From contig WNDX01000016.1 in assembly GCA_009914615.1 (NCBI GenBank), positions 1 through 43,695 of the forward strand: a stretch of DNA of 43,695 nucleotides. Direction: 5' to 3'. The translations under genes and the position numbers were made by a program. The notes under the pieces are model-generated. The model saw nothing but the letters and a program-made list of their open reading frames with translations. It was not told the DNA's origin and searched no databases. The stretch's first letter is position 1, and the number at the start of each line of letters is the position of its first letter. The DNA comes from Herbaspirillum frisingense (GTDB taxonomy: Bacteria > Pseudomonadota > Gammaproteobacteria > Burkholderiales > Burkholderiaceae_D). This document shows, one piece after another, positions 7,557 to 16,048 of this stretch.

Positions 7557-8489
7557 ATGGTTTCTCAAATACTCCGTCGCGGATTGCTTCTGCTGCCTGC
7601 CCTTTTGTTGGCTGGATGCAACACCGTCGTGATGAATCCTTCCGGCGACATCGCTAACCAACAGGCGCGCCTGATCGTCATTTCCACCGCGCTGATGCTC
7701 ATCATCATCATCCCGGTGATCATCTTGACCCTGCTGTTCGCCTGGCGTTATCGCAAGAGTAACACCTCGGCGCCCTACGAGCCGGACTGGGATCACTCGA
7801 CCCGCCTGGAGCTGATCATCTGGGGCGCGCCCCTGCTGATCATCATCGCGCTGGGCCTGCTGACCTGGATCACCACCCATACCCTGGACCCGTACCGTCC
7901 GCTGTCGCGCATCGATTCCGAGCGTCCGCTGGCGCCGCAGGCCAAGACGCTGACCGTGGAAGTCGTGGCGCTGGACTGGAAGTGGCTGTTCATCTATCCG
8001 GAGCAGGGCATCGCTACCGTGAATGAACTGGCGGCTCCGGTCGATACCCAGATCCAGTTCAAGATCACCGCGTCCAACGTGATGAACTCGTTCTACATTC
8101 CCGCGCTGGCCGGCCAGATCTACGCCATGCCGAGCATGGAAACCAAGCTGCACGCCGTGATCAACAAGGCCGGCGAATACGAAGGCTTCTCGGCCAACTA
8201 CAGCGGCGCGGGCTTCTCGCACATGCGCTTCAAGTTCCACGGCCTGGATCAGCAAGGCTTCGAAGACTGGGTCAAGAAGGCCAAGGCCGAGTCCGGCACC
8301 ATGAAGCGCGAAGACTACCTGAAGCTGGAACAGCCGAGCGAGCGCGAGCCCGCACGCCTGTTCGGCACGGTCGATGCCGGTTTGTTCCACGACATCGTGA
8401 ATCGTTGCGTGGCTCCCAACACGGTCTGCCTGGACAAGATGATGGCCGGCGACCTGAATGTGAAGCCCGGCCAACAGAAGCATGAGTGA
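7557..8489 (+). CDS. cyoA: Cytochrome bo3 ubiquinol oxidase subunit II
   Basis: A 310-residue inner-membrane lipoprotein subunit of the proton-pumping ubiquinol oxidase. The signal LLLLPALLLAGC ends in a lipobox, two membrane helices follow (about 38-60 and 80-102), and then comes a periplasmic cupredoxin domain. That domain keeps the WKWLFIYPEQGIATVNE, NSFYIPALAGQIYAMPSM and GFSHMRFKFHG blocks. The Cys and His ligands of the CuA site are absent, which marks a quinol rather than a cytochrome c oxidase. The C terminus is the usual CyoA extension. An alternative in-frame ATG at 7524 exists; neither start has a strong ribosome-binding site, and 7557 gives a more normal lipoprotein signal. It is the first gene of the cyoABCD operon. 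Confidence 0.93.
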   Translation: MVSQILRRGLLLLPALLLAGCNTVVMNPSGDIANQQARLIVISTALMLIIIIPVIILTLLFAWRYRKSNTSAPYEPDWDHSTRLELIIWGAPLLIIIALGLLTWITTHTLDPYRPLSRIDSERPLAPQAKTLTVEVVALDWKWLFIYPEQGIATVNELAAPVDTQIQFKITASNVMNSFYIPALAGQIYAMPSMETKLHAVINKAGEYEGFSANYSGAGFSHMRFKFHGLDQQGFEDWVKKAKAESGTMKREDYLKLEQPSEREPARLFGTVDAGLFHDIVNRCVAPNTVCLDKMMAGDLNVKPGQQKHE

Positions 8490-8567
8490 TCGTTCCGAGC
8501 GCAGTAGCCGTATCGGTGTGGCGGCCCGTCGCCGCACCCTGGTTTCCTTTTTCCCCGGGAAGTAAAG

Positions 8568-10571
8568 ATGTCCGACAATTTTGACCTGATAAAGCTGATC
8601 TTCGGTCGCCTCAGCCTGGAAGCGATTCCATACCATGAGCCGATCCTGCTCGGTACCTTCGCCATGGTGGCAGTGGGCGGCCTCGTGATGCTGGCCCTGC
8701 TGACCAAATACCGCCTGTGGGGCATGCTCTGGCGCGACTGGTTCACCAGCATCGACCACAAGCGCATTGGCATCATGTATATCGTGCTGGCCATCGTCAT
8801 GCTGCTGCGCGGCTTCGCCGACGCGCTGATGATGCGTGCGCAGCAGGCGATCGCCTTCGGCGACAACGCCGGCTTCCTGCCGCCGCACCACTATGACCAG
8901 GTGTTCACCGCCCACGGCGTGATCATGATCTTCTTCGTGGCCATGCCCCTGGTGACCGGCCTGATGAACTATGTCGTGCCCCTGCAGATCGGCGCGCGCG
9001 ACGTGGCCTTCCCGTTCCTGAACAACTTCTCCTTCTGGATGACCACCTTCGGCGCACTGCTGGTGATGGCCTCGCTGTTCGTGGGCGAATTCGCCCGCAC
9101 CGGCTGGCTGGCCTACCCGCCGCTGTCGGGCATCCTGTACAGCCCGGACGTGGGGGTGGACTACTACATCTGGGCCTTGCAGGTGGCCGGGGTAGGGACG
9201 CTGCTATCGGGCATCAACCTGGTGGTGACCATCGTCAAGATGCGCGCCCCGGGCATGAACATGATGAAGATGCCTGTCTTCACCTGGACCTCGCTGTGCA
9301 CCAACGTGCTGATCGTGGCTGCCTTCCCGGTGCTGACCGCCGTGCTGGCCATGCTGTCGCTGGACCGCGTCTTCGGCACCAACTTCTTCACCAACGACAT
9401 GGGCGGCAACGCCATGATGTACGTGAACCTGATCTGGATCTGGGGCCACCCCGAGGTCTACATCCTGGTGCTGCCGGCCTTCGGCATCTTCTCCGAGGTC
9501 GTCTCGACCTTCAGCGGCAAGCGCCTGTTCGGTTACACCTCGATGGTGTATGCGACCGTCGTGATCACCATCCTGTCCTACCTGGTGTGGCTGCACCACT
9601 TCTTCACCATGGGATCGGGCGCCAGCGTGAACTCGTTCTTCGGCATCACCACGATGATCATCTCGATCCCGACCGGCGCCAAGATCTTCAACTGGCTGTT
9701 CACCATGTACCGCGGCCGCATCCGCTTCGAAGTGCCCATGCTGTGGACCATCGGCTTCATGATCACCTTCGTGATCGGCGGCATGACCGGCGTGCTGCTG
9801 GCCGTTCCCCCGGCCGACTTCGTGCTGCACAACAGCCTGTTCCTGATCGCCCACTTCCACAACGTGATCATCGGCGGCGTGGTGTTCGGCATGTTCGCCG
9901 GCATCAACTTCTGGTTCCCGAAGGCCTTCGGTTTCAAGCTGAACGCGTTCTGGGGCAAGTGCTCGTTCTGGTTCTGGTTCGTCGGCTTCTACCTGGCCTT
10001 CATGCCGCTGTACGTCCTGGGCCTGATGGGCGTGACCCGCCGCATGAGCCACTTCGACGATCCGTCGCTGCAGATCTGGTTCGTGATCGCCGCCGTCGGC
10101 GCCGGTCTGGTCGGTCTGGGTATCCTGTCGTTCATCATCCAGATCGCCGTCTCGATCCGCGACCGCAAGAAGCTGGCCGACGTCACCGGCGACCCGTGGA
10201 ACGGCCGCACCCTGGAATGGTCCACTTCCTCGCCGCCGCCTGATTACAACTTCGCCTTCACCCCGGTCGTGCACGACAACGACGCCTGGGCCGACATGAA
10301 GAAGAACGACTATCAGCGTCCGCTGGGCGATTTCGTGGAAATCCACATGCCCAAGAACACCGGCGCCGGCTTCATCATCGCCGCCCTGGCGGCAGCATGC
10401 GGCTTCACCCTGATCTGGCAGATGTGGATCCCGGCCGTGGCAGCCTTCATCGCCCTGGTCGTGGCCACCATCGTCCACACCTTTAACTACAACCGCGACT
10501 ACTACATCCCGGCCGACGAAGTCGTCCGTGTCGAAGCAGAGCGCACTCGCCTGTTGAATAGCCATGTCTGA
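8568..10571 (+). CDS. cyoB: Cytochrome bo3 ubiquinol oxidase subunit I
   Basis: The 667-residue catalytic subunit that reduces oxygen to water and pumps protons. Its ligands align with E. coli CyoB at a constant offset of +10. His116 and His431 ligate the low-spin heme b, His429 the high-spin heme o, and His294 (in HPEVY, with the cross-linking Tyr), His343 and His344 ligate CuB. The quinol-binding segment [13 protein letters not shown] is intact. About 15 membrane helices are expected. GGGAAG upstream of the ATG is a good ribosome-binding site. The gene lies 78 bases after cyoA and overlaps cyoC by eight bases. It is complete and looks functional. Confidence 0.97.
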   Translation: MSDNFDLIKLIFGRLSLEAIPYHEPILLGTFAMVAVGGLVMLALLTKYRLWGMLWRDWFTSIDHKRIGIMYIVLAIVMLLRGFADALMMRAQQAIAFGDNAGFLPPHHYDQVFTAHGVIMIFFVAMPLVTGLMNYVVPLQIGARDVAFPFLNNFSFWMTTFGALLVMASLFVGEFARTGWLAYPPLSGILYSPDVGVDYYIWALQVAGVGTLLSGINLVVTIVKMRAPGMNMMKMPVFTWTSLCTNVLIVAAFPVLTAVLAMLSLDRVFGTNFFTNDMGGNAMMYVNLIWIWGHPEVYILVLPAFGIFSEVVSTFSGKRLFGYTSMVYATVVITILSYLVWLHHFFTMGSGASVNSFFGITTMIISIPTGAKIFNWLFTMYRGRIRFEVPMLWTIGFMITFVIGGMTGVLLAVPPADFVLHNSLFLIAHFHNVIIGGVVFGMFAGINFWFPKAFGFKLNAFWGKCSFWFWFVGFYLAFMPLYVLGLMGVTRRMSHFDDPSLQIWFVIAAVGAGLVGLGILSFIIQIAVSIRDRKKLADVTGDPWNGRTLEWSTSSPPPDYNFAFTPVVHDNDAWADMKKNDYQRPLGDFVEIHMPKNTGAGFIIAALAAACGFTLIWQMWIPAVAAFIALVVATIVHTFNYNRDYYIPADEVVRVEAERTRLLNSHV

Positions 10572-11190
10572 AGCAATCAACCACACGGCCGACGCGACGC
10601 CTAGCTCGCGCTACTTCGTCCGCCATCATCATCCGGAGAACGGCACCCTGCTGGGCTTCTGGATCTACCTGATGAGCGATTGCCTGATCTTCGCCTGCCT
10701 GTTTGCGTGCTACGCCGTGCTCGGCCGCAACTACGCCGGCGGCCCGACCGGCGCCGAACTGTTCGACTTGCCGCTGGTGGCGCTGAACACCGCGCTGCTG
10801 CTGCTGTCGTCGATCACCTACGGCTTCGCGATGCTGGCCATGCAAGCCAAGAAGCAGCAGAACACGATCTTCTGGCTGATCATCACCGGCCTGCTGGGCG
10901 CCGGGTTCATCTACTTCGAACTGTATGAGTTCCTGCACCTGATCCACGAAGGCGCGGGTCCGGCACGCAGCGGCTTCCTGACCTCGTTCTTCGCGCTGGT
11001 CGGCACCCACGGCCTGCACGTGTCCTTCGGTATCGTCTGGCTGATCGTGCTGCTGTTCCAGATCAACAAGCACGGCCTGAACGAAGCCAACGGCCGCCGC
11101 CTGATGTGCCTGTCGATGTTCTGGCACTTCCTGGACGTGGTCTGGATCGGCGTCTTCACCTTTGTCTATCTGATGGGAGTCCTGCCATGA
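10564..11190 (+). CDS. cyoC: Cytochrome bo3 ubiquinol oxidase subunit III
   Basis: A 208-residue inner-membrane subunit of the heme-copper oxidase III family with five hydrophobic segments. It opens with a short polar leader, then [24 protein letters not shown] cut into typical CyoC blocks, including [16 protein letters not shown] and the late [20 protein letters not shown]. It stabilises subunit I. The start overlaps the end of cyoB and the stop overlaps the start of cyoD (ATGA), consistent with coupled translation. Confidence 0.95.
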   Translation: MSEAINHTADATPSSRYFVRHHHPENGTLLGFWIYLMSDCLIFACLFACYAVLGRNYAGGPTGAELFDLPLVALNTALLLLSSITYGFAMLAMQAKKQQNTIFWLIITGLLGAGFIYFELYEFLHLIHEGAGPARSGFLTSFFALVGTHGLHVSFGIVWLIVLLFQINKHGLNEANGRRLMCLSMFWHFLDVVWIGVFTFVYLMGVLP

Positions 11191-11672
11191 GCCGCGGCCA
11201 CCAAGAACACCCGGCCCGTCCGATGGGCCAGCACGACGACCATGGCCACGATCACGGCCATGGCACCCACGCCGCGCACGGCTCGATGAAGGATTACGTC
11301 ACCGGCTTCGTGCTGGCCGTGATCCTGACCGCGATCCCGTTCTGGCTGGTGATGAGCAAGACGGTCGAGGATTCGGCGCGCCTGGGCATCATCCTGCTGG
11401 CCTTCGCGGCCGTACAGATCGTGGTGCACATCAAGTACTTCCTGCACATGAACGGCAAGTCCGAAGGTGGCTGGAACATGCTATCGATGATCTTCACCAT
11501 CGTCATCGTCGGCATCACGCTGTCGGGTTCGCTGTGGGTCATGTATCACATGAACCACAATATGATGCCGACCATGTCGCCGGAACACATGCCCACTGAA
11601 ACCGTGCCGCAATCGATGCAAGGTATGCAGGGCATGCAAGGCATGCAACACGAAGCCCCGCAATCGAAATGA
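11187..11672 (+). CDS. cyoD: Cytochrome bo3 oxidase subunit IV with His- and Met-rich tails
   Basis: A 161-residue subunit IV of the ubiquinol oxidase; E. coli CyoD is about 109 residues. The conserved core (about 33-115) has three membrane helices, including [19 protein letters not shown] and [14 protein letters not shown]. Two extensions are unusual. The N terminus is His/Asp-rich ([16 protein letters not shown]). The C terminus is Met-rich and ends in repeated MQG units encoded by a 9-bp tandem repeat. Such residues often bind copper or other soft metals, but a function here is inference. The ATG at 11187 overlaps the cyoC stop; the stop overlaps the SURF1 start. Confidence 0.93.
   Translation: MSRGHQEHPARPMGQHDDHGHDHGHGTHAAHGSMKDYVTGFVLAVILTAIPFWLVMSKTVEDSARLGIILLAFAAVQIVVHIKYFLHMNGKSEGGWNMLSMIFTIVIVGITLSGSLWVMYHMNHNMMPTMSPEHMPTETVPQSMQGMQGMQGMQHEAPQSK
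11616..11648 (+). repeat. 9-bp tandem repeat inside cyoD
   Basis: About 3.5 tandem copies of a 9-bp unit (ATGCARGGY) start at 11616, 11625, 11634 and, partially, 11643. They encode the Met-Gln-Gly repeats at the CyoD C terminus. The repeat is in frame, so copy-number change would lengthen or shorten the tail without breaking the gene. Confidence 0.85.
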
Positions 11673-12505
11673 GCCAGACGCCACGCAATGGCGTGACGCA
11701 AGGCAAAGAAACAGGGGCCGCGAAAGCGGCCCCGGCATCCCGCTCAAAGGCCAGCCTGGTTTTCCTGGCCATTTGCGCGGGATTTTTCTTTTTGCTGTTC
11801 GTCGCGCTGGGAACCTGGCAGGTGGTTCGCCTGCAATGGAAACTCGACCTGATCGCCAAGGTGGACGCGCGCGTGCACGCGGCGCCGGTGGACGCACCCG
11901 CCCATGATGAATGGCCGCAGGTCTCGGCCGGTCGCGACGAGTATCGCCGCGTCAGACTGGCGGGCCGCTTCCTGTACAGCAAGACCACCGCCGTGCAGGC
12001 CAGTACCGATCTGGGTAGCGGCTCCTGGCTGCTGACTCCGCTGCAGACCACCAACGGCGACATCGTGCTGGTCAACCGCGGCTTCGTCAGCACCTCGCCG
12101 ATCAAGCTGATTGCCAGCACTGCCCAGGACGGCCCGGCCGACAAGCCGGTCGAACTGGTGGGCCTGTTGCGCATGAGCGAGCAGGGCGGCGGTTTCCTGC
12201 GCAGCAACGACGCTGGCCAGAACCGCTGGTATTCGCGCGACGTCCAGGCCATCGCCGATGCGCGCGGCCTGGGTGCCGTGGCGCCGTACTTCGTCGATGC
12301 CGACAAGGCATCCTCAGAAGCCAACGCCGCAGCCGCGCCGGACGCCGAGAAACCGATCGGCGGCCTGACCGTGATCGCCTTCCACAACAGCCATCTGGTG
12401 TATGCCTTGACCTGGTACGCCCTGGCTCTGATGGCAGCCGGCGCCGGTTATTGGGTGGTGCGCGACGAGCGCCGTCGCCGCAACCGCCCGGCGCAAGTCG
12501 CCTGA
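11669..12505 (+). CDS. SURF1 family oxidase assembly protein
   Basis: A 278-residue inner-membrane protein of the SURF1/Shy1 family, which helps insert heme into the active site of heme-copper oxidases. Two terminal membrane helices flank a large periplasmic domain: about 30-54, with the family motif LGTWQVVRLQWK just after it, and about 238-258. Internal family marks are GRFLYSKTTAV, GSWLLTPLQT, ILVNRGFVS-like VLVNRGFVS and the late HLVYALTWYALALMA. It overlaps the cyoD stop by four bases and so is part of the oxidase operon, which argues that it serves the bo3 enzyme here. No cyoE heme O synthase is in the window. Confidence 0.92.
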   Translation: MSQTPRNGVTQGKETGAAKAAPASRSKASLVFLAICAGFFFLLFVALGTWQVVRLQWKLDLIAKVDARVHAAPVDAPAHDEWPQVSAGRDEYRRVRLAGRFLYSKTTAVQASTDLGSGSWLLTPLQTTNGDIVLVNRGFVSTSPIKLIASTAQDGPADKPVELVGLLRMSEQGGGFLRSNDAGQNRWYSRDVQAIADARGLGAVAPYFVDADKASSEANAAAAPDAEKPIGGLTVIAFHNSHLVYALTWYALALMAAGAGYWVVRDERRRRNRPAQVA

Positions 12506-12528
12506 GCGCCTGATCCTTCAAGCCGCAG

Positions 12529-13890
12529 ATGACCACCAGCGAAACCGTCGCCAAGCGCAGGACGCTCAGGGAGCGCTGGCAGCGGCTGCGCCAGGGGGAG
12601 CAGAACCCGGCCGGCCACCAGAACATGCTGCTGCTGATCCAGTTGCGCTGGCTGGCGGTGCTGGGTCAGGTGTCCACCATCGCCTTCGTGGTATTGGTGT
12701 TTGGCATCCACCTGCCGCTGCCGCACATGCTGGAGGTGCTGTCCTGCCTGATCGCCTTCAACATCGCCAGCCACCTGCGCTGGCACGAGCGGCGCATCGC
12801 CACCAATGCCGAGCTGTTCCTGGCGCTGCTGGTGGACGTGGCGGTGCTGACCCTCCAGCTTTATCTGAGCGGCGGCATCACCAATCCCTTCGCATTCCTC
12901 TACCTGATGCAGATCATCCTCTCGGCCGTGCTCCTGAAGCCCTGGTCGAGCTGGGCCATCGTCGGCGTCACCATGGTCTGCCTGGCCGGCCTGGCGCTGT
13001 TTTCCGAGCCGCTGGCGCTGCCGCCGGACCATAGCGCCGGCCTGTTTAGCCTGTATGTGGAAGGCACGCTGATCTGCTTCCTGCTCAACGCCGGCCTGAT
13101 GGTGTTCTTCATTACCCGCATCAGCAGCAACCTGCGCGCCGGCGATGCCTTGCTGGCCGACCTGCGCCAGCGGGCCGCCGAAGAAGACCACATCGTCCGC
13201 ATGGGCCTGCTGGCCTCGGGCGCGGCGCATGAACTGGGCACGCCGCTGGCCACCGTGTCGGTGATCCTGGGCGACTGGCGTCGCATGCCGGAGATCAGCC
13301 AGCGCCCCGATATGCTGGAGGACATCACCGAGATGGAAGCCCAACTGCAGCGCTGCAAGTCGATCGTCAGCGGCGTGCTGCTGTCGGCCGGCGAGGCGCG
13401 CGGCGAATCCTCGGTCAAGACCACGCTCAATACCTTCCTCGACAGCGTCGCCGAAGACTGGCGCAAGTCGCGCCCGGTGGAGGTGTTCGAATACCGCAAC
13501 CTGATCGAGCACGACGTGCCGGTGGCCTTCGATTCGGCCATCAAGCAGATGCTGGGCAATGTGCTGGACAACGCCTTCGAAGTCTCGCCCGAATGGCTAT
13601 CGTTGCTGGTCAGGCGGGAAGGGGACTTGCTGTTGATGGAAGTGACCGACCACGGTCCGGGCTTCCCGGACTGGATGATCAACCAGGTCGGCAAACCGTA
13701 TCAATCCACCAAAGGCAAGCCGGGGCGCGGCCTGGGCCTGTTCTTCGTGGTCAACGTCGCGCGCAAGCTGGGCGGACGCATTACCGCCGACAACCGCGAA
13801 GCGGGTGGCGCGCGGGTCACGCTGTCGCTGCCTTTGTCGGCGATCAGCCTGGAGGAAGGCCCGGAATCGCCTTTCCAGAACCCGATCTGA
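12529..13890 (+). CDS. regB: RegB/PrrB-type redox sensor histidine kinase
   Basis: A 453-residue membrane kinase. Six membrane helices span about 30-195. Between helices 3 and 4 lies GGITNPF (115-121), the ubiquinone-binding motif of RegB. The H-box is GAAHELGTPLAT with the phosphorylated His at 234. Cys276 in QRCKSIV matches the redox-active cysteine of Rhodobacter RegB. The ATP-binding region follows, with an N box (MLGNVLDNAFEVS), a G1 box (DHGPGFP) and a G2 box (GRGLGLFFVV). RegB autophosphorylates when quinones are reduced and passes phosphate to RegA. It begins 23 bases after SURF1, so it is likely co-transcribed with the oxidase it may help control. Confidence 0.93.
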   Translation: MTTSETVAKRRTLRERWQRLRQGEQNPAGHQNMLLLIQLRWLAVLGQVSTIAFVVLVFGIHLPLPHMLEVLSCLIAFNIASHLRWHERRIATNAELFLALLVDVAVLTLQLYLSGGITNPFAFLYLMQIILSAVLLKPWSSWAIVGVTMVCLAGLALFSEPLALPPDHSAGLFSLYVEGTLICFLLNAGLMVFFITRISSNLRAGDALLADLRQRAAEEDHIVRMGLLASGAAHELGTPLATVSVILGDWRRMPEISQRPDMLEDITEMEAQLQRCKSIVSGVLLSAGEARGESSVKTTLNTFLDSVAEDWRKSRPVEVFEYRNLIEHDVPVAFDSAIKQMLGNVLDNAFEVSPEWLSLLVRREGDLLLMEVTDHGPGFPDWMINQVGKPYQSTKGKPGRGLGLFFVVNVARKLGGRITADNREAGGARVTLSLPLSAISLEEGPESPFQNPI

Positions 13891-14078
13891 GTCTTCCCGG
13901 CATTTTTTGACCCGCCTCAAACCTTGCCGGGCGGGCGTTTGACGCCGATCAATCCCTTTTTCATACCTTGGTGTAAGTGCCAAACTGCAATCTCGCACTA
14001 AAATAGCGGGTTGAGAAAGTAGAACTCATTTCATCAATAGGCGTGAGATGCGTTCTGGAAAGAAATAGGGAATGGAAC

Positions 14079-14615
14079 ATGCCGGCTGATCGCCTGCTTC
14101 TGATCATCGAGGACGATGCTGCCTTCGCCCGTACCTTGGGACGCTCGTTCGAACGCCGCGGCTATACCGTCTTGCAAGCCTCCAACCAGGAGGAGGCGGC
14201 GGCCCACCTGAAGGAACACACGCCCGGCTACGCCGTGGTCGATCTCAAACTGAGCGGCAACGCCTCCGGCCTGGCCTGCGTGCAGATGCTGCATGCCCAC
14301 GACGACGCCATGCTGATCGTGGTGTTGACCGGCTTCGCCAGTATCACCACCGCGGTGGAAGCGATCAAGCTGGGCGCTTGCCAATACCTCGCCAAGCCTT
14401 CCAACACCGACGACATCGAGGCCGCTTTCGGTCATATCGCCGGCGTCGCCGAGCTGGAACTGCCAGCCCGCGCCACCTCCATCAAGACCCTGGAATGGGA
14501 ACGCATCCACGAAGTGCTGGTGGAAACCGACTTCAACATCTCCGAAACCGCCCGCCGCCTCGGCATGCACCGCCGCACACTGGCCCGCAAGCTGGAAAAA
14601 CAGCGCATCAAGTGA
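14079..14615 (+). CDS. regA: RegA/PrrA-type response regulator
   Basis: A 178-residue two-domain regulator. The receiver (about 1-120) has the acidic pair Glu11/Asp12-Asp13, the phosphoacceptor Asp55 in VVDLKLSG, TGFAS around the conserved Thr, and the Lys of LAKPS. After a short linker comes the Fis-type helix-turn-helix FNISETARRLGMHRRTLARK, almost identical to RegA/ActR/PrrA family members. It is the natural partner of the adjacent kinase and would control respiration, carbon or nitrogen genes according to redox state. I chose ATG 14079, with AGGG upstream, over an in-frame ATG at 14049, because family members begin close to the receiver. The 188-base gap after regB suggests its own promoter. 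Confidence 0.93.
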   Translation: MPADRLLLIIEDDAAFARTLGRSFERRGYTVLQASNQEEAAAHLKEHTPGYAVVDLKLSGNASGLACVQMLHAHDDAMLIVVLTGFASITTAVEAIKLGACQYLAKPSNTDDIEAAFGHIAGVAELELPARATSIKTLEWERIHEVLVETDFNISETARRLGMHRRTLARKLEKQRIK

Positions 14616-14766
14616 GCCCGCCGGGTGGACTCGGATGCCGCGGGCTTGAATACCCGGCATCGCTTATGCGGTTATGATTACGGCCGCAGCGCCGTTCCGC
14701 GGCTCCGCCGTTGGGCGCGAGGACGGGCGCCGGAACGCAACGACATCGACATCAAAAGGGAATGAC

Positions 14767-16005
14767 GTGAGCAACGTGAACAACGCGACCTATCGCATGG
14801 CTTTTCTCCCGCGCGGCCTGCTGTTCGGCGCCATCGCCGGCCTGCTGGCGGCAGGCAGTGCGGGAGCCTACGCCCAATCCACCATCAAGATCGGCGAGAT
14901 CAACAGCTACAAGGCGCAGCCGGCCTTCCTCGAACCCTACCGTCGCGGCTGGGAAATGGCGCTGGACGAAGTCAACGCGGCCGGCGGCGTGCTGGGCAAG
15001 AAACTGGAAGTGGTGGCGCGCGACGACAACGGTAATCCCGGCGATTCCGTGCGCATCGCCGAAGAACTGGTGGCGCGCGAACGCGTGGCGCTGCTGTTTG
15101 GCGGCTTTCTTTCCAATACCGGCCTGGCGCTGACCGATTATGCGAAACAGCACAAGGTCTTCTTCCTGGCCGCCGAACCGCTGACCGACAAGATCGTCTG
15201 GCAGAACGGCAACAAGTACACCTACCGCCTGCGTCCCTCGACCTACATGCTGGTCGCTTCCGTGGTCAAGGAAGCGGTCAAGCTGAAGAAAAAGCGCTGG
15301 GCCATCGTCTATCCCAACTATGAATATGGCCAGTCGGCCGTGGCCAGCTTCAAGAAGCTGATGAAGGAAGCCCAGCCCGACGTCGAATTCGTCGCCGAGC
15401 AGGCGCCGCCGCTGGGCAAGATCGATGCCGGCGCGGTGACCCAGGCGCTGGCCGACGCCAAGCCCGACGCCATCTTCAATGCGTTGTTCGCGGCCGATCT
15501 CGGCAAGTTCGTGCGCGAGGGCAATACCCGCGGCCTGTTCGATGGCGTGGAAGTGGTGTCGCTGCTGACCGGCGAACCGGAATACCTGGACCCGCTGAAG
15601 AACGAGGCGCCGGTGAACTGGATCGTGACCGGCTATCCCTGGTATGCGATCAACACGCCCGAGCACAAGAAGTTCGTCGATGCCTATCGCAAAAAATTCA
15701 ACGACTACCCACGCAACGGCTCGCTGGTGGGCTATAGCGCGCTGATGTCGATCGCCGCCGGGCTGAAGAAAGCCGGTGGCACCGATGCCGACAAGCTGTC
15801 CGCCGCCTTCTCCGGCTTGAAGGTCGATACCCCGGTGGCGCCCATCGTCTATCGCGCGCAAGACCATCAATCCACGTTGGGCGCCTTCGTCGGCCGCACC
15901 GGCGTGAAGGACGGCAAGGGCATCATGACCAGCTTCAGCTACATTGACGGCGCCTCGCTGCAACTGCCGGACGCCGAAGTGAAGAAGCTGCGCCAGCCCG
16001 ACTGA
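14767..16005 (+). CDS. ABC transporter periplasmic substrate-binding protein (Liv/HAAT type)
   Basis: A 412-residue periplasmic binding protein of the type I family used by branched-chain amino acid, amide and aromatic-compound importers (Peripla_BP_6). The signal peptide covers about 1-37 (hydrophobic GAIAGLLAAGSAGAYA, cut before QSTIKIGEINS). The mature protein opens with the family's IKIG strand and has RGWEMALDEVNAAGGVLGKK, DDNGNPGDSVRIAEEL and WAIVYPNYEYGQSAVASF. The start is a GTG with AAAAGGGA upstream; a later in-frame ATG at 14797 is possible. It leads the transporter cassette that continues with the permease and ATPases. The ligand cannot be read from sequence. Confidence 0.88.
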   Translation: MSNVNNATYRMAFLPRGLLFGAIAGLLAAGSAGAYAQSTIKIGEINSYKAQPAFLEPYRRGWEMALDEVNAAGGVLGKKLEVVARDDNGNPGDSVRIAEELVARERVALLFGGFLSNTGLALTDYAKQHKVFFLAAEPLTDKIVWQNGNKYTYRLRPSTYMLVASVVKEAVKLKKKRWAIVYPNYEYGQSAVASFKKLMKEAQPDVEFVAEQAPPLGKIDAGAVTQALADAKPDAIFNALFAADLGKFVREGNTRGLFDGVEVVSLLTGEPEYLDPLKNEAPVNWIVTGYPWYAINTPEHKKFVDAYRKKFNDYPRNGSLVGYSALMSIAAGLKKAGGTDADKLSAAFSGLKVDTPVAPIVYRAQDHQSTLGAFVGRTGVKDGKGIMTSFSYIDGASLQLPDAEVKKLRQPD

Positions 16006-16048
16006 TCGCCGGCGCAATGTCCATCTCCGCACGGCAAGCGTTGGCGCC

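Noticed and set aside
9204-10586. A 460-codon minus-strand frame opposite cyoB
   Set aside because: Its Asp/His/Gly-rich low-complexity composition and full antisense overlap with a conserved catalytic subunit mark it as a shadow.
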